Part shown: piece by piece, positions 6,156 to 6,192 of the stretch | Layout: each line of letters begins with the position of its first letter | How positions within the stretch are numbered: the stretch's first letter is position 1 | Assembly (NCBI GenBank): GCA_033856535.1 | Contig: JAWVEV010000005.1 | Coordinates: forward strand, 1-6,192 | Reading direction: 5' to 3' | Source: JAWVEV01 sp033856535 | GTDB taxonomy: Bacteria; Actinomycetota; Thermoleophilia; Miltoncostaeales; Miltoncostaeaceae | Length of the DNA stretch: 6,192 nucleotides | Translations under genes and position numbers: made by a program | The notes under the pieces: model-generated | What the model saw: the letters and a program-made list of their open reading frames with translations, nothing else | What the model was told of the DNA's origin: nothing | Databases searched by the model: none

Positions 6156-6192
6156 GCCGCGCAATTGGCGCCGCCAGCCTCAATTGCGCGGC
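6156..6192. repeat. Perfect 12-bp inverted repeat at window edge, possible terminator stem
   Basis: GCCGCGCAATTG (6156-6167) and CAATTGCGCGGC (6181-6192) are exact reverse complements separated by 13 bases. Each arm contains the palindrome CAATTG, an AT-rich island unusual in this DNA. The position 17 bases after the small membrane gene suits a transcription terminator, but the base run that would follow the right arm is outside the window. On the minus strand the bases after the stem (CCCAAGAATC) are not a T tract. It could also be a dispersed palindromic repeat. Confidence 0.6.

Noticed and set aside
5686..6183. Minus-strand 165-residue open frame at the right end.
   Set aside because: It runs antisense over the gcvPB 3' end and the small membrane gene, starts within the inverted repeat region and has no recognisable domain.

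Overview
The window is chromosomal DNA of very high G+C, with third codon positions almost entirely G or C. It carries a compact glycine cleavage operon with a split P-protein, flanked by a cell-wall enzyme, a TetR-type regulator and a small membrane protein. The base composition, the GTG starts and the promoter style (TAnnnT -10 boxes, an apparently leaderless mRNA) suggest an actinobacterium. The split gcvPA/gcvPB arrangement, rather than one fused gcvP, is more in keeping with a deep-branching actinobacterial lineage such as Thermoleophilia/Solirubrobacterales than with Streptomyces or Mycobacterium. This placement is inferred from memory of those families, not from a search.

Layout from left to right. 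(1) 1-660 (+): the 3' part of an L,D-transpeptidase (YkuD) gene whose N-terminus lies beyond the window. (2) 657-1307 (-): a TetR-family regulator, converging on the first gene so tightly that both stop codons share one CTAG. (3) 1308-1523: the divergent control region. It has a strong Shine-Dalgarno for tetR, a perfect 8-4-8 palindrome directly downstream of a minus-strand TAGAGT -10 (a likely self-operator), and on the plus strand an extended -10 (TGC-TAGCGT) placed so that transcription would start at or next to the gcvT ATG. (4) 1524-5932 (+): gcvT-gcvH-gcvPA-gcvPB, with a 7-nt gap followed by two 4-nt start/stop overlaps. (5) 5965-6138 (+): a small protein with two predicted membrane segments. 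(6) 6156-6192: a perfect 12-bp inverted repeat ending exactly at the window edge.

The four gcv genes encode three of the four glycine cleavage proteins. The P-protein (GcvPA+GcvPB, PLP) decarboxylates glycine onto the lipoyl arm of H-protein (GcvH, Lys66). T-protein (GcvT) passes the methylene carbon to tetrahydrofolate and releases ammonia. L-protein (lipoamide dehydrogenase) and the lipoylation enzymes are not in the window. No glycine riboswitch is visible ahead of gcvT. I found no mobile element, CRISPR array, RNA gene or clearly new system. The most interesting signals are regulatory: the tetR palindrome, the leaderless-type gcvT promoter and the terminal inverted repeat.
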